DNA from: Polaribacter marinus
GTDB lineage: Bacteria; Bacteroidota; Bacteroidia; Flavobacteriales; Flavobacteriaceae
Direction of reading: 5' to 3'
Assembly: GCF_022662535.1 (NCBI RefSeq)
Contig: NZ_JAKQYM010000009.1
Span: 62,001 to 126,000, forward strand
DNA: 64,000 nt
The first letter of the stretch is position 1; the number at the start of each line of letters is the position of its first letter. This document shows, piece by piece, positions 7,635-15,998 of the stretch. The notes under the pieces are model-generated. The model saw only the letters and a list, made by a program, of their open reading frames with translations, searched no databases and was not told the DNA's origin. Made by a program: the position numbers and the translations under genes.

Positions 7635-10343
7635 TTAACAACTCATATTAATAGCAGCTTTGGTATACGGTCCAACAACACCATCAACATCAAGAGGTGT
7701 GATTTTCCCTTGTAACAGTTGATTAAGTTTTGTTTGAATACGTTCTACACCTAGTTTTGTTTTAGAACGGAACCATTTGTCTACGGGTCCTGCAGCTTGA
7801 GTATATTCATCAGCAAGTAATCTGTTGATGTGAGCTTGAAGAATTGAAACTTCAGTTACAACACCTTGGTTGTAAGAACTGTAAACACCATTAGTATCTC
7901 CGTTTTTCATGTTGTTAGTGATGGTAAGTTCTGAAGAACATAATTCTCCACCAAATGGGTTTGCTTCTGTTGGTGTAACTATTGGTGTTGATGTCACATC
8001 TGTATCAAACTCACATTTTGATTGTTTGTGAGTTCCGAATCTAGAGTAGTTGTTAGCAGTCTCATCTTTACAGGTATAGTTTTTTGAACTTCCACTCTTT
8101 TTAGGGTTTGGAATACGATACTTTGCGGTACTGTAATTCCCCGCAGCATCTGTTGTGGTGGCATTAATGGCGTCACCTTTCTTTGGTGCATCACTTGCAT
8201 CAATATCACATGACCATACACCTGCTGCAACGATAACAGGTGCGTTGGTACAAGTACCAATATCAAGGGTGATGGTTGTTCCATCTTCTCCTGTACCGGT
8301 GATGGTGGTGTCGTTTGCTGATACTGGGGTGATGGTTGGTGTTATGGGTGCATTTGTATCAATACCTGCTGTTTCAGTGTTACTTGCTGTATTACCATAG
8401 ATGTCGGTTGCTTGTGCGGTAATGTTTTCAGTATCTATTGGTATTGGAGCAAGGGTACAGCTGTAAGTACCTGTTGCATTTGTTGTTGTCGTACACGTTG
8501 CTCCACTTGGTGTAGTGATAGTTACCGTACTGTTAGCATCAGCAGTTCCTGATACAGGTACACCGGTGGTTGGTGTGTTAATTGTTGTTAGATCGATAGT
8601 GGTATCGATAACAACTTCTAGTGCTGCTGATGCTGTTGACTCGTTTCCTACAAGATCTGTTTCAGTAAGCGTGAAGTCATAGGTATCGTCAGCGATTGCT
8701 GGGCTAACTGTTACTGATACAGGTCCTACAGCTGTACAGGTATGTGTTCCTACTGCAACAGCATTAGCATACAGAGTAATAGTACTATCGTTTTCAGTAC
8801 ACTGAGTATCGAAAACAGGAGTATTGTTTGATGTTTTGTTGTCAGAGTTAGTGAGTCCTGTGTCTGATCCTGATTGGAGGTTTGGGGTTAAAGGGGTTGA
8901 AGGTGGGATGATGTCATCAAAAGTAATACTAATAGCATCAAGTTCGATATCTTGGTTTCCATCTGAGGTTAAGTAGGCTCTCCAAAGGAAGTCTCCACCA
9001 TCAGTATCTAACGTTGCTATGTTTGTATTTATTTCTGTAGCTGTGTTTGTTTCCGTACCATCAACAAGAACTGTTGTTGCCCAAGCTGCACCATCCCAAT
9101 AGTTCCATGTAGTTCCATTGTCTGTTGAGACTTGATAGTTTGTTGTACCTGCGTTGTTAGTACCGAGTGTTTCAGTGAAAGATTTTACTGAGGTGGTGAA
9201 AGTTTCAGAGGTTGTTGGGGTGATGTGGGGAGAGTCTGCTGAATAAGAGGCAGTTAATCGGACATCGATGATTTGAAGCCCAGAACTAGCATCAGCAATG
9301 TAAGCAGTGTTTCCATCTGAAGACATTCTTGCCATTCCTAACGCTACCCCAGCAGTATCATATGTAGCAATAAAAGAAGGTGTAATTGGGGTTGAAATAT
9401 CAATAATCTGAAGACCTGAAGAATGATCTGCTATATATGCAGTATTACCATCTGAAGAAATAGTAACATCATAAGCACTTCCAGGAGTGTCATATACTCC
9501 AATCAAGCTTGGCGTAGCTGGGGTGGTAATATCAATGATTTGAAGACCAGAACTTTGATCTGCCACATAAGCAGTATTTCCATCAGAGGAAATAGCAAGA
9601 TTACTTGCGAAATTAGGGGTATCATAAGTACCTATTAAACTTGGCGTAGCTGGAGTCGAGATATCAATAATTTGAAGCCCAGAACTAGCATCAGCAATGT
9701 AAGCAGTATTTCCATCAGAGGAAATGGTAACTTTATTTGCTGAACTAGGAGTATCATAGGTACCGATTAAACTTGGTATAGCTGGGATGGAGATATCAAT
9801 AATTTGTAAGCCAAGATTACTCGCTGCTATATATGCTGTATTTCCATCTGATGAAAGCACAACACCACGAACAAAACCAGTAGGATCATAATTCCCAATA
9901 ATACTTGGTGTAGCTGGGGTGGAGATATCAATGATTTGTAAGCCTAGACTTTCGTCAGCAATGTAAGCAGTGTTTCCATCTGAAGACACCTTAACATCAC
10001 GTGCTGATCCAGGTGTATTAAAGTCAACAATGAGACTTGGTGTAGCTGGGGTGGAGATATCAATAATAGATAACCCTGAACTATAATCAGCTACATAAAT
10101 AGTATTTTCATCTGAAGAAATAGTTATTTCAAAACTTGTGCCTGTCGTATCATAATTTCCAATAAGAGTCGGACTGAGAACTTCTGTTAGTTGCCCTAAA
10201 CTTGTTGTTATATTAAGGTCTGTTGCAGAAGAAAGCGTATAATTCGCTGGAATATCAAAATTCCACGCTTGAGTTTCTGCAAAAACAGAAGATGTTGTAC
10301 CAAAGAGTCCAATAGTTATAAATGTTAGTAATAGTTTTTTCAT
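7635..10343 (-). CDS. Secreted LVIVD-repeat / Ig-like / peptidoglycan-binding-like protein
   Basis: This is a 902-residue exported protein. Residues 1-22 are a signal peptide ending SSVFA. Residues about 58-361 are seven LVIVD-type repeats of about 44 residues (SSDGNTAYIAD followed by SGLQIIDISTPATP), which should form one seven-bladed beta-propeller. Next come a linker domain (about 365-475) with aromatic beta strands, and about three Ig-like modules (about 480-735). A Cys-containing motif CKDETANNYSRFGTHKQSKC follows at about 757-776. The C-terminal region (about 797-902) resembles PG_binding_1, with VDGVVGPYTKAAINMSC at the end. There is no T9SS sorting domain. The Cys motif followed by such a C-terminus is an arrangement I associate with Patescibacteria (candidate phyla) rather than flavobacteria. 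It is probably a surface or secreted binding protein; ligand unknown. Confidence 0.8.
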   Translation of the reverse strand: MKKLLLTFITIGLFGTTSSVFAETQAWNFDIPANYTLSSATDLNITTSLGQLTEVLSPTLIGNYDTTGTSFEITISSDENTIYVADYSSGLSIIDISTPATPSLIVDFNTPGSARDVKVSSDGNTAYIADESLGLQIIDISTPATPSIIGNYDPTGFVRGVVLSSDGNTAYIAASNLGLQIIDISIPAIPSLIGTYDTPSSANKVTISSDGNTAYIADASSGLQIIDISTPATPSLIGTYDTPNFASNLAISSDGNTAYVADQSSGLQIIDITTPATPSLIGVYDTPGSAYDVTISSDGNTAYIADHSSGLQIIDISTPITPSFIATYDTAGVALGMARMSSDGNTAYIADASSGLQIIDVRLTASYSADSPHITPTTSETFTTSVKSFTETLGTNNAGTTNYQVSTDNGTTWNYWDGAAWATTVLVDGTETNTATEINTNIATLDTDGGDFLWRAYLTSDGNQDIELDAISITFDDIIPPSTPLTPNLQSGSDTGLTNSDNKTSNNTPVFDTQCTENDSTITLYANAVAVGTHTCTAVGPVSVTVSPAIADDTYDFTLTETDLVGNESTASAALEVVIDTTIDLTTINTPTTGVPVSGTADANSTVTITTPSGATCTTTTNATGTYSCTLAPIPIDTENITAQATDIYGNTASNTETAGIDTNAPITPTITPVSANDTTITGTGEDGTTITLDIGTCTNAPVIVAAGVWSCDIDASDAPKKGDAINATTTDAAGNYSTAKYRIPNPKKSGSSKNYTCKDETANNYSRFGTHKQSKCEFDTDVTSTPIVTPTEANPFGGELCSSELTITNNMKNGDTNGVYSSYNQGVVTEVSILQAHINRLLADEYTQAAGPVDKWFRSKTKLGVERIQTKLNQLLQGKITPLDVDGVVGPYTKAAINMSC
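8005..8349 (-). repeat. Duplicated segment, copy A (Ig-like plus Cys motif)
   Basis: About 345 bases encoding the last Ig-like module and the Cys motif of the 902-residue protein are closely repeated at 10885-11231 in the broken neighbour, matching at DNA and protein level. This indicates a fairly recent duplication or gene conversion. Confidence 0.75.
9261..10172 (-). repeat. Seven tandem 132-base repeats encoding LVIVD propeller blades
   Basis: The SSDxN motif recurs at codons 77, 120, 164, 208, 252, 296 and 341 of the secreted protein, a period of about 44 codons. Neighbouring units are very similar in DNA, so unit number may vary by recombination. Confidence 0.85.
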
Positions 10344-10568
10344 AGTTATTGTATAGAATTAATAATAATTTTTAAACTAAAAATATTAGCTTAATACATT
10401 ACTAATTCTACCAAAAAAAAAACTATTGTCCTAGTTGTCTTCAACAGTTTTAATAAAAATCATATTCATTTTAAACTAATAAAAAATTACACTAATTCTA
10501 AACTATCAAGAAAAACTGGTTTGGTTTTATAATATTCTTATCTGAAGGTTCATATTAACCAAGTTATT

Positions 10569-12137
10569 TTAAAATTTAGTTTTACCATCCAAACCTAAAC
10601 CAGATTGAGCATTCATATAACTCGCAGTTTGTGGTCCTATTATCCCATCAATAATTAAATTATTTTTTTCCTGATATGAACGAATTTCTGCATAAGTTAA
10701 CTTTCCAAAAATTCCATCAATTGGCCCTACTATGTGACCATGAGAAAATATACATTCTTGGACTTGTTGAACTTTGCTTCCCTTCATTCCAATAGTGATG
10801 AGTTCTGTATATTCGATATAACATTTTATATCTGTTACTACAGGTAAGTTAAATTTTGAAAATGAAGTATCTATGCTCTCTCCATCAAACTCACACTTTG
10901 ATTGTTTATGAGTACCGAAACGAGAATAGTTGTTAGCTGTCTCATCTTTACAGGTATATTTTTTTGAACTACTTCCTGATTTTTTAGTGTTTAGAATAGT
11001 GTAATCAACTGTAGATGCATTCCCTGCACCGTCAATAAATGTTGCAGTAATAGTATCACCTTTTTCAGGTGCATCAATTGGTGCAATATCACATGACCAT
11101 ACACCTCCAGCTACAATAACAGGTGCGTTGGTACATATACCAAAATCAAGAGTGATGGTTGTTCCATTTTCTCCTGTACCACTGATGGTGGTATCGTTTG
11201 CTGATACTAGGTCTATGGTTGGTGTAATTGGTGGGGTGATGTCAATTTAAATTGAACCAAAAGACCCCATTATAGTTGGTCCATTCCCTACCTTGTCTCG
11301 ACAAGAAAATGATATGGTATAAACACCTTCAATCCAGTTTGGATCCGTAATAGTAAAATCTCCATTAACATCTAATAGTATTGATGTGTTGTATTGATTT
11401 GTAAAACCATTCGCAGGAGTTGTTGTTACCAGGACATTTCCATTTGGAGCATCTATACCACAAGAACCAACAATATCTGTGTCAATATCATTATTTGTGC
11501 TATTAGGTGTTGTCATTGATCCAGGTCCAGCAGGAGCAACAACATCATTTGTTGTATGGAGAAAAAATCGTCCTTTTTCAGGTTCTGCAGCAGTCAATGA
11601 AGCTACATAACTATCCCCAACTCCTTGAAGTTCAGTAAAAGTACTTGAGTTTTTATTTTCTATAATGATTCTATGACCTGCTGGAAAAGCTGTAATATTG
11701 TTAATAGTAATAGTCTCACTTCCATCTGCGGCAATATTAACTCCTAAAGATATTTTCATATCTCCAATTTCAGCATATGGTAGAGTTTGTATCATAAAAC
11801 CTATACCTTGGCTTAGGGTATCATCTACGAGAACTGTGTAGATTCCTGTAGTACCTCCTAAAATATCATCTTCAGGATTTGCAGGCTTACCAGTAAATAT
11901 GTACCCGGCATCATATGACTCATTTAAACCAGTAGTAAAACTAGTACCATTTCCAAATCTGACATCTACCGTTTGAGTTATGCCTGTAATGTCAATATCA
12001 AACTTAGATACTGTCTGTGCTTCTATATCATTTAGACTAAAAGTAAATGAGCTAACAATCAAAATATAATGTAAAAGAGATTTTATAATGCATCCTTGTC
12101 GTAACACCTCTGTTGTGCAACAGTGTTTTCTATACAT
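10569..12137 (-). pseudogene. Secreted protein gene interrupted by one in-frame stop
   Basis: A single reading frame runs from ATG 12137 to the stop at 10569, broken only by TAA at 11247-11249. I translated the 153 codons after that stop and found them open and coding for homologous protein. The upstream part (296 residues) has a signal peptide ending IEAQ and a beta-rich domain ending in an Ig-like module. The downstream part (225 codons) continues with an Ig-like module, the motif CKDETANNYSRFGTHKQSKC and a PG_binding_1-like domain (DGIFGKLTYAEIRSYQ, IDGIIGPQTASYMN). It matches the C-terminal part of the 902-residue protein next door. Either the gene is newly inactivated, or a truncated secreted protein is made. 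Codon 1 is called at the ATG; a TTG lies at 12152. Confidence 0.75.
10885..11231 (-). repeat. Duplicated segment, copy B
   Basis: This is the partner of the segment at 8005-8349. It encodes an Ig-like module (VSANDTTISGTGENGTT) and the Cys motif downstream of the in-frame stop. Confidence 0.75.
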
Positions 12138-12217
12138 AAAAACACCATCCAAAATGATGACTTAAAGTATTTTCTTACTTATTCAAAAAATATCAGTTTT
12201 ATCATAACCACTAATAG

Positions 12218-12709
12218 CTATTGCAAATAATGATGAGAAAGCATGAGTGAAAACACATCAAACAAGCCCATCCAATAATCTTCGGATTGAGTGTTCTTAC
12301 GAAAATCAGGACGTTTGGATTCCAATTCAGGATACCAACTACAAATAATTTTCGAGATACCATATTTTGTTTTACTTCCAAACTGTGCAAATACTTCTTT
12401 TATTTGTGTTCTTGAATACGAGTAGAGTGTTAGCTTTAAAACTTCAGCTTCCCTTTCAAAAGATTTAATAACATTAACTATGCGTTTGCTGATTCTATTA
12501 TCATATTTTTCATAACCTCGAAGAATGACAATAGTGGGTCGATAACGTTTTACAAATTTATGTAATCGCTTGATGTAATTATCTTTTGTAAAAGGTCTGA
12601 TTTTCGCCATTCCATAATTCACAATCTCATTTGGATTGTCTTCAAAAATTACATAACCCATTCCAAAATAATTGGGATATAAAACCAACGTCAATTCGTT
12701 AGCTTCCAT
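12218..12709 (-). CDS. RuvC-like (RNase H fold) nuclease-type protein
   Basis: The 163-residue protein starts at ATG 12709. The layout suggests a RuvC / RNase H-like fold: a first strand with LTLVLYPNYFGMGYVIFED, a central strand PTIVILRGYEKYDNRISKR, and a C-terminal helix with EDYWMGLFDVFSLMLSHH. In RuvC relatives the acidic catalytic residues sit near such positions, but the first strand here lacks the usual Asp, so activity is uncertain. The start overlaps the preceding XRE-family gene by 11 bases, showing one transcription unit. In mobile elements such pairs often handle junction processing; here that is inference. Confidence 0.45.
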   Translation of the reverse strand: MEANELTLVLYPNYFGMGYVIFEDNPNEIVNYGMAKIRPFTKDNYIKRLHKFVKRYRPTIVILRGYEKYDNRISKRIVNVIKSFEREAEVLKLTLYSYSRTQIKEVFAQFGSKTKYGISKIICSWYPELESKRPDFRKNTQSEDYWMGLFDVFSLMLSHHYLQ

Positions 12710-13052
12710 ATTGTAATTGTAAAGTTTCTAATCGATCAATAATAGTGTCCAACGTAATAAGTCGCCTTCCAACAGTAGGCGTGGTCATTCCATCGAGCAA
12801 TCGTTCTTTGAGTGTTTGTGCATTGTCCAAACAATTCTTGGTAATTTCAGGATAGTGGTTTTTAAAAAGCCGTTCCATCGGAATCTTTAAGATTAAATGG
12901 TAGGTAAACAAAATACGAACACTCGCTTCTAATTTTTCATTTTCTACCTTTGAAAGATTTCCAATGTCCATTCCAATAATTCGAGCCATATCTTGCAAGG
13001 AAATTCCTGCCCGCTCCCGATAGGTTTTTAAATAATGTAGTGCGTTAAACAT
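12699..13052 (-). CDS. XRE-family transcriptional regulator
   Basis: This is a 117-residue protein with an HTH_3/XRE domain at about residues 8-62 (YRERAGISLQDMARIIGMDIGNLSKVENEK) and a C-terminal helical part that probably dimerises (TLDTIIDRLETLQLQ). It is likely a repressor of its own operon: an inverted repeat with AGGTTCA / TGAACCT half-sites lies about 16-50 bases upstream of its start. The coding end overlaps the RuvC-like gene. It probably controls maintenance genes of the element. Confidence 0.8.
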   Translation of the reverse strand: MFNALHYLKTYRERAGISLQDMARIIGMDIGNLSKVENEKLEASVRILFTYHLILKIPMERLFKNHYPEITKNCLDNAQTLKERLLDGMTTPTVGRRLITLDTIIDRLETLQLQYGS

Positions 13053-13067
13053 GATTTTAATTTAAGA

Positions 13068-13103
13068 AGGTTCAAGTTTTTTAGGTTTAATTTCTGAACC
13101 TAA
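13068..13103. promoter_or_regulatory. Candidate operator upstream of XRE gene
   Basis: Two overlapping inverted repeats lie here: AGGTTCA (13068-13074) with TGAACCT (13095-13101), and TTAGGTT (13081-13087) with AACCTAA (13097-13103). They sit just upstream of the XRE start at 13052, a usual place for an autoregulatory operator. Confidence 0.45.
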
Positions 13104-13312
13104 CATCATGATAAACCAGAAATGAACGACACAATAGATATGCTCTTTTGTATATAGTACAAAAAAAATCGCGGGTCCTTGTAAGTTTTGTGGAAGCAAT
13201 GTGTATAAAGTGATCTCTTTATATTTTATGTGTAAGAATTTAAAGATGCTGTTACTTTTTTACGGTGTACTTTTGTATGTGTAATAATTGTAGTGTTACT
13301 TCTTTGCAGTCC

Positions 13313-13669
13313 TTAAAGAGAAATAACTGCACAGGTAGCCTCTAAATTGAATGAGAAATATAATTTTAAAGCTCTTCTTCGTTGTAACTTGTGATGTACT
13401 ATTTTTCCCTTTTCATTTTTAACGATGATTAACTTTTTCTGAATTAATTTTGCGATGGCATCCGAAATCGCTCGTTTTGATAGACCTGTTTTTTTTGCAA
13501 AAAACCGAATAGATATCCAGTCAAATTGTTTCTGTTTTCTCGTTTCTTTATCCATCCAGCCAAAGGTTTGACGGATAATTAATAACAATACTTTTAGTTC
13601 AGTGTAACTTAAGTTAGGTAAGTAATCAAAGACAACATTAGGCACATTTGTATAAGGGTAATAAGTCAT
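13313..13669 (-). CDS. Replication-protein-type winged-helix protein (short paralogue)
   Basis: This 118-residue protein has the same order of elements as the product at 6619-7131: VPNVVFDYLPNLSYTELKVLLLIIRQTFGW, then FDWISIRFFAKKTGLSKRAISDAIAKL as a helix-turn-helix, then a basic strand. It resembles the N-terminal DNA-binding part of RepO-type or replisome-organiser proteins, without the extended tail. It lies alone between the XRE unit and the first tyrosine recombinase, so it probably belongs to the maintenance module of the element whose integrase follows. Confidence 0.6.
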   Translation of the reverse strand: MTYYPYTNVPNVVFDYLPNLSYTELKVLLLIIRQTFGWMDKETRKQKQFDWISIRFFAKKTGLSKRAISDAIAKLIQKKLIIVKNEKGKIVHHKLQRRRALKLYFSFNLEATCAVISL

Positions 13670-13755
13670 ATTGAAAGCATAATGGAAAGATGCTTTTCGA
13701 GATAGACAACCTTTTTATTTTCTACAATCTGTATCGCTATTTATTCTATTTAATA

Positions 13756-14649
13756 TCAAAAAGTAGCATTCATTGGATGCTTGACTACTTGTGAACGAAG
13801 ATGCTCTGCAGTTGCAGACAAATAAATGGTTGTTGTTTTGATATCACTATGTCCCATCATTTTAGAAAGACTAAAGATGTCACAACCTCCTTCTAACATT
13901 AAGGTTGCAAAGGTATGACGAAGTTGATGTGCTTTAAAATATATTCCTGTTGATTTGCGCATCATCAAAATTGTCTTTTTCAAACCTTGGTCAGTAAAAC
14001 CGCTGTTTCGATTTGAAGATGTGAAAAATTCAGAGCAGGTTTTTTTCTTCTTTTTTCTCTCTACCAAATACCGTTCTAATGAATGCACCAATTTTGTATT
14101 AAGAGGAATAATCCGATCCTTATCTCCTTTCCCTTTGACAAAAACAGTATGGTTTTCAACATCAACATCTGTCAGTTTTAAATTCAATAATTCGCTTCTC
14201 CGCAGTCCAGTAAAAAGGAACATCGAAAACAATGCGTGATTTCGATAACGCAAATAGGTTTGCGTATAAGGATAGTTATATGCCACTTCTAAAATTAAAC
14301 TTGCTTGTTGTTGCGTCAGTTTTTTCGGAAGTGATTTTGGGATTTTTGGAATTTCAATTTCTTTGACGTAATTTTCGGTTAAGTACTGATGTTTTACACA
14401 CCATCTAAAAAACACTAAAAGTGACATATAGTAAGTTCTATAGGTTTGAGGTGTCCAATTTTTAACGACTCTTCCTTTGAGGAAGTACGATTGCACCTTT
14501 TTCTGGTTTACATCGCTAATATGGTTAATTTTTGACGCTCTAGAGAAGTTAGAAATGTTCTGTCGGTAGCGTTTAAGAGTCTGTTCTGATACGCCTCGGA
14601 TGTATTTTGCATGGTGGCAAAAGTCTTCGGCTAATAATTCAATATTCAT
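13756..14649 (-). CDS. Tyrosine recombinase / integrase (XerC/D type)
   Basis: The 297-residue protein is of normal length for the family. Residues 1-90 form the SAM-like core-binding domain. The catalytic domain shows Arg150 (TGLRRSELL), Lys174 (VKGKGDK), His241 and Arg244 (HQLRHTFA), His267 (MMGHSDIKTT) and Tyr276, so all active-site residues are present. It should catalyse site-specific integration or excision. Its 5' end faces a tRNA-Ile 3' fragment 134 bases away, which is the usual arrangement of an integrase and its attachment site. A second recombinase gene follows on the other side of that site. Confidence 0.9.
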   Translation of the reverse strand: MNIELLAEDFCHHAKYIRGVSEQTLKRYRQNISNFSRASKINHISDVNQKKVQSYFLKGRVVKNWTPQTYRTYYMSLLVFFRWCVKHQYLTENYVKEIEIPKIPKSLPKKLTQQQASLILEVAYNYPYTQTYLRYRNHALFSMFLFTGLRRSELLNLKLTDVDVENHTVFVKGKGDKDRIIPLNTKLVHSLERYLVERKKKKKTCSEFFTSSNRNSGFTDQGLKKTILMMRKSTGIYFKAHQLRHTFATLMLEGGCDIFSLSKMMGHSDIKTTTIYLSATAEHLRSQVVKHPMNATF

Positions 14650-14782
14650 GTATGTTGTGTATCTGCATTGCTCCTAAAAAAGCAAAAAGACGTGCCCATA
14701 GAAAAGGGCTTGTATTTTCTACTAAAGTTCTCTAAAACGTATATTTATATAGCTTTTAGAGAAATTCTCATCGGTCTGATTC

Positions 14783-14827
14783 CTGATAATGACGAGGTCC
14801 TAGGTTCAAGTCCTAGCATGCGCACCA
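14783..14827 (+). other. 3' tRNA-Ile(GAT) fragment, probable attachment site
   Basis: The segment reads as anticodon loop CTGATAA (anticodon GAT at 14785-14787), 3' anticodon strand TGACG, variable AGGTC, T arm CTAGG-TTCAAGT-CCTAG, acceptor strand CATGCGC and ACCA. The bases before the loop (GATTC) do not pair with TGACG, and no 5' acceptor GCGCATG or D arm lies upstream, so this is not a whole tRNA gene. It lies inside a 344-base gap (14650-14993) between two tyrosine recombinase genes and best fits an attachment site. In the same gap GTTCTCT recurs in both orientations (near 14727 and 14897), possible recombinase arm sites; nothing else is evident. Confidence 0.7.
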
Positions 14828-14993
14828 AAAGGGGAAAATATAAGGGGTATAGAGAAAAATACGGTGAAAAGTAGCAAGTCTAGGGTCGGTTCCTAAAGAG
14901 AACGTGCCCCAGGCTTTTTTGTTTGCAATACAAGTATGATTTTAATGTATAATCTTATCGACTCCATAAGTATGACATTATTGAATATAAAAA

Positions 14994-15932
14994 TCAAAAA
15001 GAAAGTTGATCGATGTAAGCTCTTGAGTGTTCAGAATTAATAGAACGCAAATATCTTTGTGTTGTTTTAAGGTTGCTATGCCCCAAGGCTTTCATAATTG
15101 TTGTCACGTCTGCATTTAATTTTGCCAATGAACAAGCAAAGGTGTGCCTCGCTTGATGAACGTGAAAAGAAACTCCAGAGAGTTTTCTATATTTATTTAC
15201 CCAATGTTTGAGCCCATAATGTGTGAGTGCTGTATCTTGTTTACAAGAGACAATGAGTGCATCAGAAGTGATTTTTCTTTTTTTACGTTCCAAGAAATAG
15301 GCTTTTAATTGTAATAGTAAAATTGGGTGTAAAGGAATTTTTCGACTTCTTTTACTTTTAGAAGTTGCTCCATTGATAAAAAGCACCTTGTTTTCAAGGT
15401 GGATATCTTGTACTCGCAATCCTAACAATTCTCCTCTTCGAACTCCTGTGTAGATAAATAAGCTAATGATTAATAAGTCTCTTTTATGGGCAAAAACATC
15501 ATCAGTGGTATGGAGTGAAATAGCTGCGATAATTTTAGAAACTGCATAGGAACTCAAAGCTTGTTCATCTTCGTATATAGGGTTCGCTGGTTTTGCAATT
15601 TGTTTCGTGAAATTTAATGGTATGTATTGATGGTTCTCTAACCATCTAAAAAAAGCAATTAACTTATTATAGTAGGTTCGTATGGTAGAATCTTTTACGC
15701 CGATTCTAACCGTATTTTTTCCCACAATCTTTTTTCGGGTTTTTAAACGCTGGAAAAATAGATTCATCACCAACGGATATAGATCATCAACTAAAATAAT
15801 CTCGGGCATTATCTTTTGAAATGTTGAGAAAACATCGTGATAGCTTTTTATAGTAGCTTTTCTTAATTGCTTACTGTACTCACATTCACTTAAATAATTT
15901 TGAAATAATTCCTTTAGTTCTTGATGTTTCAT
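14994..15932 (-). CDS. Tyrosine recombinase / integrase (second copy)
   Basis: It is called from ATG 15932 (312 residues), because the extra 14 residues from 15974 are hydrophobic and unlike the family. It has an N-terminal SAM-like domain and a catalytic domain with TGVRRGELL (Arg), SKSKRSRKIPL, HQARHTFA (His-x-x-Arg), LGHSNLKTT (His) and QRYLRS (Tyr). All key residues are present. It is only distantly similar to the neighbour at 13756-14649. The VirD4/TraG-like ATPase gene lies directly upstream on the same strand, so it may be expressed with that gene. Its 3' end faces the tRNA-Ile fragment. Confidence 0.88.
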   Translation of the reverse strand: MKHQELKELFQNYLSECEYSKQLRKATIKSYHDVFSTFQKIMPEIILVDDLYPLVMNLFFQRLKTRKKIVGKNTVRIGVKDSTIRTYYNKLIAFFRWLENHQYIPLNFTKQIAKPANPIYEDEQALSSYAVSKIIAAISLHTTDDVFAHKRDLLIISLFIYTGVRRGELLGLRVQDIHLENKVLFINGATSKSKRSRKIPLHPILLLQLKAYFLERKKRKITSDALIVSCKQDTALTHYGLKHWVNKYRKLSGVSFHVHQARHTFACSLAKLNADVTTIMKALGHSNLKTTQRYLRSINSEHSRAYIDQLSF

Positions 15933-15998
15933 TACATAGCAGTCTATCCAAATAAAAAGGCAGTCGATAGACAACCTTTTTAGGTCTTACTACAGAAG

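Noticed and set aside
7459..12117. Integron attC sites
   Set aside because: The 27-base repeats do not carry the RYYYAAC / GTTRRRY core boxes, and neither recombinase shows an integron-type insert that I can see.
14783..14827. Intact tRNA-Ile gene
   Set aside because: The 5' acceptor, D arm and the 5' side of the anticodon stem are missing.
14668..14874. Plus-strand frame of 68 codons over the tRNA-Ile fragment
   Set aside because: It runs across the tRNA piece and through the recombinase gap, with no start context and an unlikely composition.
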